Of a stretch of DNA of 64,000 bases, positions 24,541-33,914 are shown one piece after another. Both the position numbers and the translations under genes were made by a program. The notes beneath the pieces are model-generated. The model saw only the letters and a list, made by a program, of their open reading frames with translations. It was not told where the DNA came from and ran no database searches. The DNA lies in the NCBI RefSeq assembly GCF_004919045.1, contig NZ_SWDW01000007.1:142487-206486 (forward strand). The letters run 5' to 3'. The stretch is from Sinomonas albida (GTDB lineage: Bacteria; Actinomycetota; Actinomycetes; Actinomycetales; Micrococcaceae). The number at the start of each line of letters is the position of its first letter. Position 1 is the first letter of the stretch.

Positions 24541-26381
24541 ACCGTCACCAGACCACCGCCGGCCGCGCCACGCCTCTGCGTCGCCTCGGCAGGCGCGGCA
24601 CCGCGCTGCTTGCGGCGGCACTCCTCGTCGCTGGCAGCGGCGGGGCCGCGTTCGCCTACTGGCAGGCGGCATCGGGCACCCAGAACGCCGTGGCGGGTGC
24701 CGACGCCCTCGCGCAAGGGCCAACGCCGGTCGCTACCGCGGCACGCCAGAGCGTCACGGTGTCCTGGGCAGCCAGCGCCACGGCAGGCGGACACGCCGCA
24801 TCCGGCTACACGGTGCGCCGCTACAGCACCTCGACCGGCGGCAGCCCGGTCCCCGCCGGGGCGGGGTGCGCGGGAGCCCTCGCCGCCCTCTCCTGCACCG
24901 AGACCGGCGTTCCAGCGGGGACGTGGTATTACACCGTCACGCCGCTGCTCGGCAATTGGAGCGGCGCAGAGGGCGGCCGCGGCAGCGGCGTCATCTCGGA
25001 CGGGACGGCACCCACTGTCTCCGTGACCTCGATCTCGCCCCCGCCGAACGCCGCGGGCTACGACAACGTCAGCCCCGTTGTGGTCACGCTGGCCGCCGTC
25101 GACGAGGCTGGCGGCAGCGGTGTCACCTCGCTCACCTACACCCTCGACGGCGGGCAGCCCGTGACCCTTGCCGCCAGCACGACGTCCGTATCCGTGGCCG
25201 GCGACGGCACCCATACCCTCGTGTACTCAGCCACCGATCGGGCCGGCAACGTGTCGGCCAACCAATCGCTGACACTCCGGATCGACACGCAGGCCCCCGC
25301 CGCGCCTTCGTTGGCCGTTCCCGCCGTGGTCAATGCTGCGAATGTGGCCTCTGTACCGATCTCCGGGACGGCCGAGGCGGCCAGCACGGTCACCGTCGTC
25401 GCCTCCGACGGCGCCGGCCGCACCGCGAGCGGTACGGCCACGGCGAGCTCGACCGGCACGTGGTCGCTCCCGACCCTCAACGTGACGAACCTCAACGACG
25501 GCACGCTGACCGTGAATGCCACCGCCCAGGACCTCGCTGGCAACAACAGCGCCCCCACCACCGTGAGCGTCACGAAGGACACCGTCTCTGCCGCCCCCGT
25601 GTTCACCACGGTTCCCGCAAAGATCACGGGGGACACGGTGGCTGCGGTCCAGCTCGCGGGCACGGCCGAGGCCGGGGCGACGGTCGCCCTGACTGCCACC
25701 GGCGCGGTGAGCGGCACGGCGACGGCCTCGGCGACAGCCAACAGTGCGGGGAACTGGTCCGCCACCATGAACCTGAGTGCTCTGAGCTCCGGGGCGGTGA
25801 CCTTCTCCGCCCGGGCCACCGACGTGGCGGAGAACGTCAGCACGGTCACGACGGCCACGAGCCGCATCGGTCCCAAGGTCGTCTCGGTGACGCTCCAGAA
25901 CGGCGGACTCGCCGGCACAGCGGACACGAACGACAAGGTCGTGATCGTGTTCAACGAGACGATGAATCCGAGTTCCCTGTGCGACCTCTGGACCAGTCCG
26001 ACGGGGCCTTGGACCCAATCCGCGAACAGCGTGAGCGTCCAGATCACCCGCAACGCCGGCAACGACCTCCTCACCCTTCCGTCGACAGGCTGCACGACGT
26101 CGGGCTTCGGCAGCGTCGCTCTCGGCACGGCCTACACCACGGGCTCGGGAGGAAACCTCACCTTCAAGGGATCCGGCCAGAACCAACCGTCCTCGGTCTC
26201 GCTCGGCGCCGACAGGAAGACGCTCACCATCACCCTCGGAGCACTCAAGAGCGGCGTCCCCGGCACGGGAGCAGGGGCCAGCATCCCCGCCTATCAGCCG
26301 GCCACGACGGGTACCCCCACCGACACCGCGGGAGTTCCTCTCGGCACCCTGCCCGTGAATGGAACGTCGACGCACTTCTGA
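24537..26381 (+). CDS. Large exported multi-Ig-like protein with SipW-type signal peptide (4 of 4)
   Basis: 614 residues from GTG 24537, overlapping the previous stop. N-terminus is Arg-rich, then TALLAAALLVAGSGGAAFAYWQAASGTQNA, the A-Y-W motif. After it come a fibronectin-like region (SVTVSWAASATAGGHAASGY), an OmpL47-type segment (GVTSLTYTLDGGQPV), and at least two Ig-like repeats (SGTAEAASTVTVVASDG, AGTAEAGATVALTATGA). The C-terminal third has the SbsA-like IVFNETMNPSSLCDLW and a final GVPLGTLPVN. Typical of a surface adhesin or matrix fibre cap. No sortase signal or wall-binding repeat is seen. Confidence 0.78.
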   Translation: MNRHQTTAGRATPLRRLGRRGTALLAAALLVAGSGGAAFAYWQAASGTQNAVAGADALAQGPTPVATAARQSVTVSWAASATAGGHAASGYTVRRYSTSTGGSPVPAGAGCAGALAALSCTETGVPAGTWYYTVTPLLGNWSGAEGGRGSGVISDGTAPTVSVTSISPPPNAAGYDNVSPVVVTLAAVDEAGGSGVTSLTYTLDGGQPVTLAASTTSVSVAGDGTHTLVYSATDRAGNVSANQSLTLRIDTQAPAAPSLAVPAVVNAANVASVPISGTAEAASTVTVVASDGAGRTASGTATASSTGTWSLPTLNVTNLNDGTLTVNATAQDLAGNNSAPTTVSVTKDTVSAAPVFTTVPAKITGDTVAAVQLAGTAEAGATVALTATGAVSGTATASATANSAGNWSATMNLSALSSGAVTFSARATDVAENVSTVTTATSRIGPKVVSVTLQNGGLAGTADTNDKVVIVFNETMNPSSLCDLWTSPTGPWTQSANSVSVQITRNAGNDLLTLPSTGCTTSGFGSVALGTAYTTGSGGNLTFKGSGQNQPSSVSLGADRKTLTITLGALKSGVPGTGAGASIPAYQPATTGTPTDTAGVPLGTLPVNGTSTHF

Positions 26382-26405
26382 CGGCTCGGATGGCAGACTG
26401 GCGCC

Positions 26406-29330
26406 ATGCCGGACGCCACCCATCGCGACGCCACGACCCCTCGCAGCACCGCCGCACCCGACGCCCCAGACCGCCACACCGCCCCCGCGCAGGACACCCC
26501 CACACAGGACACCCCCGCGCCGGACGCCCCCACACAGGACACCCCCGAGCACCGCCGCCTCGCCGAGTCCCCCGGGGATTCGGATCCCTGGCGCCTCTGG
26601 GGCCCGTATCTGGCCGGACGCCAGTGGGGCACGGTCCGCGAGGACTACTCGGAGGACGGCGACGCCTGGGACTTCTTCCCGTTCGACCACGCGCATCGGC
26701 GGGCCTATCGCTGGGGCGAGGACGGGATCGCTGGCCTGTGCGACCGCTTCGGCTTCCTCAACCTCGGCGTCGCGCTGTGGAACGGCCACGACGACCGGCT
26801 CAAGGAGCGCTACTTCGGCCTCACGAACGGCCAAGGCAACCACGGGGAGGACGTTAAGGAGCACTGGTGGCACGTCGACGCGACACCCACGCATTCGTGG
26901 GCCAAGACGCTGTACCGGTACCCGCAGGCGGCGTATCCGTACGAGGACCTCGTGCGCACGAACGGGAGCCTCTCCCGCGAGTCCCCGGAGTACGAGCTGT
27001 CGGACACGGGAGTCCTCCGCGAGGACCGCTTCTTCGACATCGAGACCGTGCACGCGAAGGCCTCGCCCGACGACGTGTGCGTCACCATCACCGCAACCAA
27101 CCACGGCCCGGACCCTGCGCCGCTCGATCTCGTCGCGCAGCTGTGGTTCCGGAACACGTGGGCCTGGGGTCGCGACGAGCGCGTCCCACAGCTGCGCAGG
27201 CTGCGCCCGCCCGAGCTCCGGCCAGGCGGCGTCGTCGCGATCGAGGCGACCCACGGATTCCTGGGCCGCTACGTCCTGGCGGCGGACACGTTCCGGGCTG
27301 AAGGCGCGCCCCTGGGCGCGGCGCGCGCTGCCTGGCCTCACCATGTGGCGCCCGAGGTGATGTTCTGCGACAACGAGAGCAACGACGTCGAGCTCTTCGG
27401 CGCTCCGGAGAACCGCTCGCCCCACCCCACCGACGCGATCGACGCCGCGATCGTCCGCGACGACCGCTCTCTGCTCAATCCGGCCGAGACGGGCACGAAG
27501 GCGGCCGTGCGCTGGCGCATCCCCGCGATCGCCCCAGGCGCGAGCGTGACCGTGCGCCTTCGGCTGACGGGCGAGATGCTCCCGCTCGACCCGTTCGGCG
27601 TCGGGTTCGACGACGTCCTCGCCGACCGTGAGCGGGAGGCGGACGAGTTCTACGCGGCGGTCCTCGGGACAGGGTCCGGCCCGACCCCCAGCCCCGCCGG
27701 CGCGGGCACGGGCGCGGAGCAGACGACGGCGGAGGACGCCTTCGTGGCCCGCCGCGCCTTCGCCGGGCTCCTGTGGGGCAAGCAGCATTATCGCTACTCC
27801 GTGCGCGAGTGGCTCGAGGGGGACCCGGCGTTCCCGGCCCCGCCCGGCGACCGCCTCGGGCTCGCGGGGCGCAACTCGGGGTGGCGGCATCTTGCCCTCG
27901 CCGATGTCATCTCGATGCCGGACGAGTGGGAGTACCCGTGGTTCGCCTCGTGGGACCTGGCGTTCCACTGCGTGGCGCTCGCCCACATCGATCCCGAGTT
28001 TGCGAAGGGCCAGCTCGTGCTCCTGTGCCGGGAGTGGGCGATGCACCCGGACGGGCAGCTTCCCGCCTACGAGTGGGCGTTCGGAGACGTGAATCCGCCC
28101 GTCCACGCGTGGGCGGCCTGGCAGGTCTACTGCATCGACGGCGGCCGCGACCTCGACTTCCTCACCCGAGTGTTCGCGAAGCTCCTGCTCAACTTCTCGT
28201 GGTGGGTCAACCGCAAGGACGCCGACGGCTCGAACCTGTTCGAGGGCGGCTTCCTCGGGATGGACAACATCGGGCTCTTCGACCGCTCGAAGGGACTGCC
28301 GCCGGGCCATCGGCTCGAGCAGTCGGACGCGACGAGTTGGATGGCGTTCTACTGCCTGACCATGATGCGGATCGCGCTCGAGCTAGCGCGCCAGGACCGG
28401 GTGTGGGACGATCTCGCGACCAAGTTCCTCGAGCACTTCCTCTCGATCGCGGACGCCATGGACACGTTCGGGAGCGCCGGCGTCGAGCTGTGGGACGAGG
28501 CGGACGGCTTCTTCTACGACGTCCTCGTGGCCGACGACGGGAGCCAACAGCGCCTCCCGATCCGCAGCATGGTCGGCCTCCTGCCGCTCCTCGCAGTCGC
28601 GGTCGCCCCCGAGTGGGCCCAGGCGGAGCTTCCCGACTTCGCGCAGAACCTGCACTGGCTCCAGCGGCACCGGCCGGAGCAGATGGGCGCGCTCCTGCGA
28701 GCCACGAGCAGCGGGGCGAACCCCGACGCTGACGTCGCCTCGCGGCTCACGCTCGCAGTCCTGCATGGCGAGCGGCTCACGCGCGTGCTCGCGCGCATGC
28801 TCGACGAACGCGAGTTCCTCTCCCCCTACGGGCTCCGCTCCCTCTCGGCCGCGTACCGCGAACCGTTCACCGTCAGCGTCGCAGGCCAACCGATGACCAT
28901 CGCCTATCTGCCGGGCGAGTCGGACTCGGGCCTGTTCGGCGGGAACTCGAACTGGCGCGGGCCCGTGTGGTTCCCCGTCAACGTCCTCATGGCCGACGCC
29001 CTCGCCGTCTTCGCCGAGGGCTCGGGGGCGGACGTCACCGTCGAGTTCCCCACGGGCTCGGGGACGCGCGTCTCCCTCGGGGTCGTGGCCCGCGAGCTCG
29101 AAGGGCGCCTCGTGCGGCTGTTCCGGCCGGACGAGACAGGCCGACGCCCCAGCACGCCGCGCCACCACCCAGCGGGTCCGCTGTGGGATGCGCACCCCAC
29201 GTTCAGCGAGTACTTCCACGGCGACACGGGCGCGGGAATCGGGGCGTCGCACCAGACGGGCTGGACCGCGCTCGTCGCCCACCTCGTGTGCAGGCACGCT
29301 CAGGAGCCAGCCGACCCCAAAACCCCGTAG
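26406..29330 (+). CDS. GH63/MGH1-like glycoside hydrolase (glucosidase)
   Basis: 974 residues. The conserved core begins about residue 60 (WRLWGPYLAGRQWGTVREDY) and runs to the C-terminus, including WDFFPFDHAHRRAYRWGED, NSGWRHLALADVISMPDEWE, SWDLAFHCVALAHIDPEFAK, LFEGGFLGMDNIGLFDRS and NWRGPVWFPVNVL. These fit the (alpha/alpha)6-barrel glycosidases of the GH63/mannosylglycerate-hydrolase-like group. No signal peptide, so it acts in the cytoplasm on an alpha-glucoside or glucosyl/mannosyl-glycerate type compatible solute; substrate is unknown. The first 55 residues are a low-complexity Pro/Asp/Thr tract (QDTP repeats). Its last 31 bp overlap the 3' end of menC on the other strand. Confidence 0.85.
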   Translation: MPDATHRDATTPRSTAAPDAPDRHTAPAQDTPTQDTPAPDAPTQDTPEHRRLAESPGDSDPWRLWGPYLAGRQWGTVREDYSEDGDAWDFFPFDHAHRRAYRWGEDGIAGLCDRFGFLNLGVALWNGHDDRLKERYFGLTNGQGNHGEDVKEHWWHVDATPTHSWAKTLYRYPQAAYPYEDLVRTNGSLSRESPEYELSDTGVLREDRFFDIETVHAKASPDDVCVTITATNHGPDPAPLDLVAQLWFRNTWAWGRDERVPQLRRLRPPELRPGGVVAIEATHGFLGRYVLAADTFRAEGAPLGAARAAWPHHVAPEVMFCDNESNDVELFGAPENRSPHPTDAIDAAIVRDDRSLLNPAETGTKAAVRWRIPAIAPGASVTVRLRLTGEMLPLDPFGVGFDDVLADREREADEFYAAVLGTGSGPTPSPAGAGTGAEQTTAEDAFVARRAFAGLLWGKQHYRYSVREWLEGDPAFPAPPGDRLGLAGRNSGWRHLALADVISMPDEWEYPWFASWDLAFHCVALAHIDPEFAKGQLVLLCREWAMHPDGQLPAYEWAFGDVNPPVHAWAAWQVYCIDGGRDLDFLTRVFAKLLLNFSWWVNRKDADGSNLFEGGFLGMDNIGLFDRSKGLPPGHRLEQSDATSWMAFYCLTMMRIALELARQDRVWDDLATKFLEHFLSIADAMDTFGSAGVELWDEADGFFYDVLVADDGSQQRLPIRSMVGLLPLLAVAVAPEWAQAELPDFAQNLHWLQRHRPEQMGALLRATSSGANPDADVASRLTLAVLHGERLTRVLARMLDEREFLSPYGLRSLSAAYREPFTVSVAGQPMTIAYLPGESDSGLFGGNSNWRGPVWFPVNVLMADALAVFAEGSGADVTVEFPTGSGTRVSLGVVARELEGRLVRLFRPDETGRRPSTPRHHPAGPLWDAHPTFSEYFHGDTGAGIGASHQTGWTALVAHLVCRHAQEPADPKTP

Positions 29331-30325
29331 CACCGACGCAGGCGGTCGAGCCACCACGCGCGCCGCTCGGCCGGGGCCGCGTGCTCGGCGAGGAGCTCGG
29401 GGTCCGGCGTAGGGGACTCGAGGGGCAGGCAGCCGCCGCTCGGCACGAGGGGCGAGCGGACGACGTCGTGCGCGAACAGCGCGCCGGTGCCGAGGCCGCA
29501 CGCGTACGGGAGCTCGGGCAACGCCGCGGCGAGCGCGACGCCCGCGGCGAGGCCCACGGACGTGTCGAGGGCCGAGCTCACCACCGCCGGCAGGCCTGCG
29601 GCGCCTACGATCTCGAGGGCCCGCCGCACCCCGCCGAGGGGTGCGGCCTTGACCACAATGAGGTCGGCGGCGCCGGCGCGGGCCACGCGGAGCGGGTCTT
29701 CGGCCTTGCGGACGCTCTCGTCGGCAGCAATGAGCACGGGAGTGCCGGCTGCGGCGAGGCGGGCGCGCACCGCGGCGAGCCCCTCGATCCCGGCGGCCGG
29801 CTGCTCGGCGTACTCGAGTTCGAACGGCGCGAGCGCGGCGAGCGCCTCAACGGCCTCGTCCACCGACCAGGCCGCGTTGGCGTCGACGCGCAGGGCCGCA
29901 TCCGGCAGGGCCTCGCGCACGGCGGCGACCCGAGCGACGTCGTCCGCGAGAGTCTGCCCCCGCTCGGCGACCTTGACCTTCACCGCCGAGACCGGGCCGT
30001 ACTTCGCAAGCACCTCGGGCACGCGCGTCGCGGGGACAGCGGGGACCGTCGCGTTGACCGGCACGGTGTCCCGCACGGACGCGGGGAACCCTTCCCACGC
30101 AGCCTCGATGGCCGACGCGAGCCAGCGCGAGGATTCGACGTCGTCGTACTCGAGGAACGGGGCGAACTCGCCCCACCCTGCGGGGCCGCGCAGGAGGAGC
30201 GCCTCGCGTTCGAGGACGCCGCGGAACCGCACCGTGAGCGGCAGACGGACGACGGCGGCACTCGCCTCGAGCGCCTCGAGCGGCGGGAGGGCACCGGGAC
30301 GGAGGTCTGGTTCGAGGCCAGTCAT
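29300..30325 (-). CDS. menC: o-Succinylbenzoate synthase
   Basis: 341 residues from ATG 30325, overlapping the stop of the upstream protease gene (ATGA). Enolase superfamily dehydratase: KVKVAERGQTLADD holds the catalytic K-x-K pair; metal ligands are in LRVDANAAW, EYAEQP and IAADESV; the second catalytic Lys is in LIVVKAAPLGG. Dehydrates SHCHC to o-succinylbenzoate after MenD (and MenH) in menaquinone synthesis. menB, menE and menA are not in the window and may be elsewhere. The end overlaps GH63 convergently. Confidence 0.93.
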   Translation of the reverse strand: MTGLEPDLRPGALPPLEALEASAAVVRLPLTVRFRGVLEREALLLRGPAGWGEFAPFLEYDDVESSRWLASAIEAAWEGFPASVRDTVPVNATVPAVPATRVPEVLAKYGPVSAVKVKVAERGQTLADDVARVAAVREALPDAALRVDANAAWSVDEAVEALAALAPFELEYAEQPAAGIEGLAAVRARLAAAGTPVLIAADESVRKAEDPLRVARAGAADLIVVKAAPLGGVRRALEIVGAAGLPAVVSSALDTSVGLAAGVALAAALPELPYACGLGTGALFAHDVVRSPLVPSGGCLPLESPTPDPELLAEHAAPAERRAWWLDRLRRCYGVLGSAGS

Positions 30326-31038
30326 GCGGCAACCCTCAGGACGAGCCACGCCGCCGCGCCGCAGGCCGCGATGACGACGGCGAACGAGAACAGCCAGAAC
30401 CCCGCCGGCACGCCGGTCTTGCGCGACAGGATGTACGCGTCGGAGCTCGCGAGCTCGCGGCGGCGCGTCGTGTGGACGGACACGAGGTTCCACCAGTCGC
30501 GGACGGCGCCCAGGACAAGGGCCACCCCAGCGCCGAGCGCGAGGTGCCCCTGCAGATCCGGCGGCACGGCCACCACGAGGATCGCGACGGCGAGAATCGC
30601 GCCCAGGACGATGAGGACGCCTTGGAGATTGCGAATGAACAGGAAGACGGCGATGAGCACGACCACCGCCCCCGACAGCGCGGCGCGGCCCCATCCCGCG
30701 GCAGACGCCGCGACGAGCGCGGCGCCGACGACGGCGGGCGCCGGGTAGCCCCAGAAGCCGAACCAGACGGCCCGGCCACGCCCCATCCCCTGGGTCGTGC
30801 CGCCTTGGTCCATGCGGAGCGTGATCCCGGTGACGCGCATGCCGGTGAGGAGCCCGGCGAAGGCATGGCCCAGCTCGTGGACGATCGTCACGAAGCGGCC
30901 GAAGAAGTGCCACAGGACCGGGACGACGCACAGCGCCGCCGCGCCGATCAGCAGCCACACGAGCTCGCTCGCGGGCACCGTGAGCGGCGCGGTGTGCGTG
31001 AAACCCTGGACGAACGCCGCCCACCATTCCTGAACCAT
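30322..31038 (-). CDS. M50-like membrane metalloprotease
   Basis: 238 residues from ATG 31038; the longer open frame upstream has no family support. Zinc motif HELGH (in FVTIVHELGHAFAGLL) lies in the first third, followed by three to four hydrophobic segments (AVVVLIAVFLFI, VLIVLGAILAVAILVV, WLFSFAVVIAACGAAAWLV). M50B-like proteins of this size are common in actinobacteria; the substrate is unknown. The second metal ligand motif of classical site-2 proteases (N/D-x-x-P-x-x-x-D) is not clear, though RDWWNLVSV could play that part. Co-transcribed and translationally coupled with menC. Confidence 0.75.
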   Translation of the reverse strand: MVQEWWAAFVQGFTHTAPLTVPASELVWLLIGAAALCVVPVLWHFFGRFVTIVHELGHAFAGLLTGMRVTGITLRMDQGGTTQGMGRGRAVWFGFWGYPAPAVVGAALVAASAAGWGRAALSGAVVVLIAVFLFIRNLQGVLIVLGAILAVAILVVAVPPDLQGHLALGAGVALVLGAVRDWWNLVSVHTTRRRELASSDAYILSRKTGVPAGFWLFSFAVVIAACGAAAWLVLRVAA

Positions 31039-31111
31039 CACCCCGACCCTAGCGGAGCAAGCTGAGGGGTCCCAGCTGAGAAGCGCAGCGGGGTGTGTCA
31101 CCCTTGAAGCC

Positions 31112-32026
31112 ATGGCATCAACGCGCGCGCAACCCGACACGCCCAGCTCATCGCGGCATGTGGCGCCGCTCCGCGACGCCATCGCGAGGCCGGGGCTGTT
31201 CATCGGGGCAGCACTCGCGAGCGCCGCCGGGGTCGCAGGGACGTACTGGTTCTTCGTCCGCACGACCACCGGCCAGTACATCGACGAGTCGGCACTCGAC
31301 GAGGCGGTCGCGCTCTACGGCGAGCGCGCCGCGAAGGCCGCGCTGGGCTTCCTCGACGCCCTGCCGACCATGGCCGTCGTCGTCGGCATTGGGGGGCTGC
31401 TGTACGCAGCCATCGCGAAGGGCCGCTGGTCGGCCGCGCTCATCGCCTTCTTGGGGGCCGCGCTCGCCAACATCGCCACGCAGGTCCTCAAGGCGTACGT
31501 TTTCACCCGGCCGTTCCGCGGCGTCGAGACGCTCATGGACAACTCGCTCCCCTCAGGCCACACGACGCTCGCTGCCTCGGCCGCCGCTGCCGTGTTCTTG
31601 GTCACGTCGCCGTCGTGGCGGCCGTTCATCGCGTGGGCCGGCGGGACGTTCGCCATCCTCTCGGGCGGCGCCACCCTCGTGAACCAGTGGCACCGGCCCT
31701 CGGACGTCATCGCGGCATTCCTCGTGGTCGGGGCGGTCATGACGCCGGCCGGGTGGATCATCATGCGAACCGGTTGGCGATGGAACACCTGGGAGGGCTT
31801 CGGGAGCCAGTGGACGGCGTCCCGGGTGTGGCTCGCGCTGCCGGTCCTCGCCGGCGTCTGCGCCATGGGGCTCGCGATCTCGCTGCTCGCGCGCCTCGCT
31901 CCGGGGTCTGGCGTCACGAGCACCACCCACTATTTCTGGGCGGGCATCTCGCTCATCGTGATCAGCGGCTATCTCCTGACGGTTGCGGCGACCTGGCTGT
32001 TCGCCGTCGCGGCGCGCAGGGACTAA
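31112..32026 (+). CDS. PAP2-family membrane phosphatase
   Basis: 304 residues with six or so hydrophobic segments. The three phosphatase motifs are present: K-x6-RP as KAYVFTRPF, PSGH as SLPSGHTTLA, and the third motif with the catalytic His-x3-Asp as NQWHRPSD. Enzymes of this type hydrolyse lipid diphosphates such as undecaprenyl diphosphate or phosphatidic acid at the outer face of the membrane. Divergent from the M50-like gene with a 73-bp gap. An intrinsic terminator lies 140 nt downstream. Confidence 0.88.
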   Translation: MASTRAQPDTPSSSRHVAPLRDAIARPGLFIGAALASAAGVAGTYWFFVRTTTGQYIDESALDEAVALYGERAAKAALGFLDALPTMAVVVGIGGLLYAAIAKGRWSAALIAFLGAALANIATQVLKAYVFTRPFRGVETLMDNSLPSGHTTLAASAAAAVFLVTSPSWRPFIAWAGGTFAILSGGATLVNQWHRPSDVIAAFLVVGAVMTPAGWIIMRTGWRWNTWEGFGSQWTASRVWLALPVLAGVCAMGLAISLLARLAPGSGVTSTTHYFWAGISLIVISGYLLTVAATWLFAVAARRD

Positions 32027-32166
32027 GCGCGCAGGCACAACGCATCTGACTTCCCGGGAAGCTCTCAGCATCCGACCCGTTGCGCTTGGGCACCGGAGGC
32101 GATTAGCCTTTGCCATATCCATTCATTGGACTAATCGGCTTGACGAAACTCTGCTTCGGGGCCGAT

Positions 32167-32210
32167 GGACGGCACGACTGCTATTGGGGGCAGCCGTGCC
32201 GTCCCCTTTT
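32167..32210 (+). terminator. Intrinsic terminator downstream of the PAP2 gene
   Basis: GGACGGCACG (32167-32176) pairs with CGTGCCGTCC (32195-32204), the inner CTGC pairs with GCAG, and CCTTTT follows. It lies in a 276-bp gap in which no gene was seen; a CGATTAG/CTAATCG inverted repeat is at 32100-32137. Confidence 0.85.
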
Positions 32211-32302
32211 CTTGGGCATGGACCGCTCCCGTTAGTGGGCGCACGCAGTTCGCATAGCTAGGCGCGCGGCGGTTCGGGGCACCTCGGTTTGGCCCGATTG
32301 CC

Positions 32303-33880
32303 TCAGCGATAGCCGTCGACGATGGCGGCGGCGATCTCCCGGTACGCGCGCCGCGTGTCCGGCCGCAGCGACGCGAGCGAGATGAGATCGCCGTCAGCGA
32401 CGGCGTTGTCGTGCGGGACGCTGATCAGTACGCGGCACATTCCGCCGAGCGTGGCCTCGATGGCGGCCTTGTCGACTCGAGCCGAGACGCCGTCCTTGTC
32501 GGTGACGACCACGATCGCGTTGCGCGCGAGCTCGCCGAACCCGTGGGCCGCGAGCCAGGCGAGCGTGTCGCGGGCGCGCTTGGCCCCGCTCACCGCGAAG
32601 CCGGCCGCAACGACCACGTTGTCGGCGTTCTCGAGGATTCCCCGCATGGCCGGCCGGCTGACCCCGGTCCCGCAGTCCGTGAGCGTGACGCCGTAGTGGC
32701 GGGACACGAGGTCGTAGACCCGGCGGTAGTCCTCGACCGTGAGGGAGTCGGAGAGCTCTGGATCCTGCTCCCCCGCGAGAAGGTGAAGTCCCGAGGCCTC
32801 GTGGAGGTAGGCGTTCAGTGCATCGCGGGACTCATCGTCCCCGATCCGCTGGAGGAGTCGCGTGATGGTCAGCTCGCGTTCGGACTCGTAGGCACCCTCT
32901 CCGAGGGCACGCTCGATGAGGTCGCCGGCGTCGGGATTCGCGTCGATTGCGCAGACGCTCCCCTCGCGGATGCCAGCAAGCGTGAGCCCCACGCCGATCG
33001 TGGTGGACGTCTTGCCGACACCGCCCTTGAGCGAGAGGAACGCCGTGTTCTGGCTTCCTCCTATGCTGCGACGGATTCGCCGGTCGAGCTCGGCCTCGGC
33101 CCGGTCCTCGGCGGACGGCCCGAAGATCGAGCCGCCACTGATGCGGTGCAGCCACCCACGAAACCCGCGCAGTCCCGTCACCTCTTCGACAGGCCTGACG
33201 AACCCAGCGGGCTGTTCGATGAAGGGGACGGCCGGGGGCGGCGTCGGAGCGGGCGGCGGGGTCTGATCGACGACGCGCGGCGTGGGCGCGGGCAGGGGGT
33301 CCGGGTCGATGGTGCGCGGCGTAGGCACGGGCGCTTCCGAGCTTTCGATTTCGCGCCCCGCGAGATGATCCGTCTCCGTGTAAGGCTCCGATACTTCGGG
33401 CAAGCGCTCGGGCAGGGCCGGCTGAGCCTCAGGCGGGAGGGATTCGAGAGGGAGTGATTCGAGCGGGAAGGATCCACGCGGGAGGGACTCGAGCGGCAAC
33501 GCCTCCGGGACCGATTCCTGCTGCACGGCATCCCGCGCAGAGAGGGGGTCCTGCGCCGAGAGGGCATCCTGCGCCGAGAGGGCATCCTGCGCCGAGAGGG
33601 GCGGGTCATCCGGCAGTGGCGGCGCGGCCTCCTGCAGCTCGCGAAGCCTGCGGAGCTCCCGACGCGTCATCGGCGCTGAACCACTCGATCCAGAATTGAG
33701 ACCAGAATTGAGACCAGAATTGACCCCAGAAGTGACGCCGGAAGCTAACCCGGGATTCGACGCGGAATTCGAGCCAGAACTCGTCGACAGGGAGGGCGAG
33801 CGGTCAGAACTCGTCGGCGCAGGGCCCGATTCAGGCACCTCGTCTTCGGTGGCAGCCTGCAGCGTTCCGTCGTCGACCAT
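32303..33880 (-). CDS. ParA/MinD-like ATPase with long disordered N-terminus
   Basis: 525 residues from ATG 33880. The C-terminal 260 residues are a MinD/ParA-type ATPase with deviant Walker A SLKGGVGKTSTTIGVG, VCAIDANPDAGDL and LTDCGTGVSRPAM; it also has VVAAGFAVSGAKRARDTL. The N-terminal 240 residues are Pro/Ser/Glu-rich with in-frame repeats: LSAQDA units, LNSG units, LESLP units and APTP runs. This layout matches the EspI/type VII-associated and related cell-pole ATPases of actinobacteria, but no ESX genes are in the window. Cytoplasmic; role in positioning or secretion is unassigned. Starts 34 nt after the MBL gene stop on the same strand. Confidence 0.75.
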   Translation of the reverse strand: MVDDGTLQAATEDEVPESGPAPTSSDRSPSLSTSSGSNSASNPGLASGVTSGVNSGLNSGLNSGSSGSAPMTRRELRRLRELQEAAPPLPDDPPLSAQDALSAQDALSAQDPLSARDAVQQESVPEALPLESLPRGSFPLESLPLESLPPEAQPALPERLPEVSEPYTETDHLAGREIESSEAPVPTPRTIDPDPLPAPTPRVVDQTPPPAPTPPPAVPFIEQPAGFVRPVEEVTGLRGFRGWLHRISGGSIFGPSAEDRAEAELDRRIRRSIGGSQNTAFLSLKGGVGKTSTTIGVGLTLAGIREGSVCAIDANPDAGDLIERALGEGAYESERELTITRLLQRIGDDESRDALNAYLHEASGLHLLAGEQDPELSDSLTVEDYRRVYDLVSRHYGVTLTDCGTGVSRPAMRGILENADNVVVAAGFAVSGAKRARDTLAWLAAHGFGELARNAIVVVTDKDGVSARVDKAAIEATLGGMCRVLISVPHDNAVADGDLISLASLRPDTRRAYREIAAAIVDGYR

Positions 33881-33914
33881 TACGACCCTTTCGTTTCTGG
33901 TCCCGCAGGCAACT

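Noticed and set aside
25227..28310. A 1,027-codon open frame on the minus strand opposite the Ig-like and GH63 genes
   Set aside because: It is Arg/Ala/Gly-rich with no domain, and two well-supported genes with recognisable signal peptide and glycosidase blocks occupy the plus strand. Long antisense frames are normal at this GC content.
32027..32302. A small RNA gene in the gap after the PAP2 gene
   Set aside because: There is a terminator and one weak inverted repeat, but no convincing promoter; the terminator is explained by the PAP2 gene.
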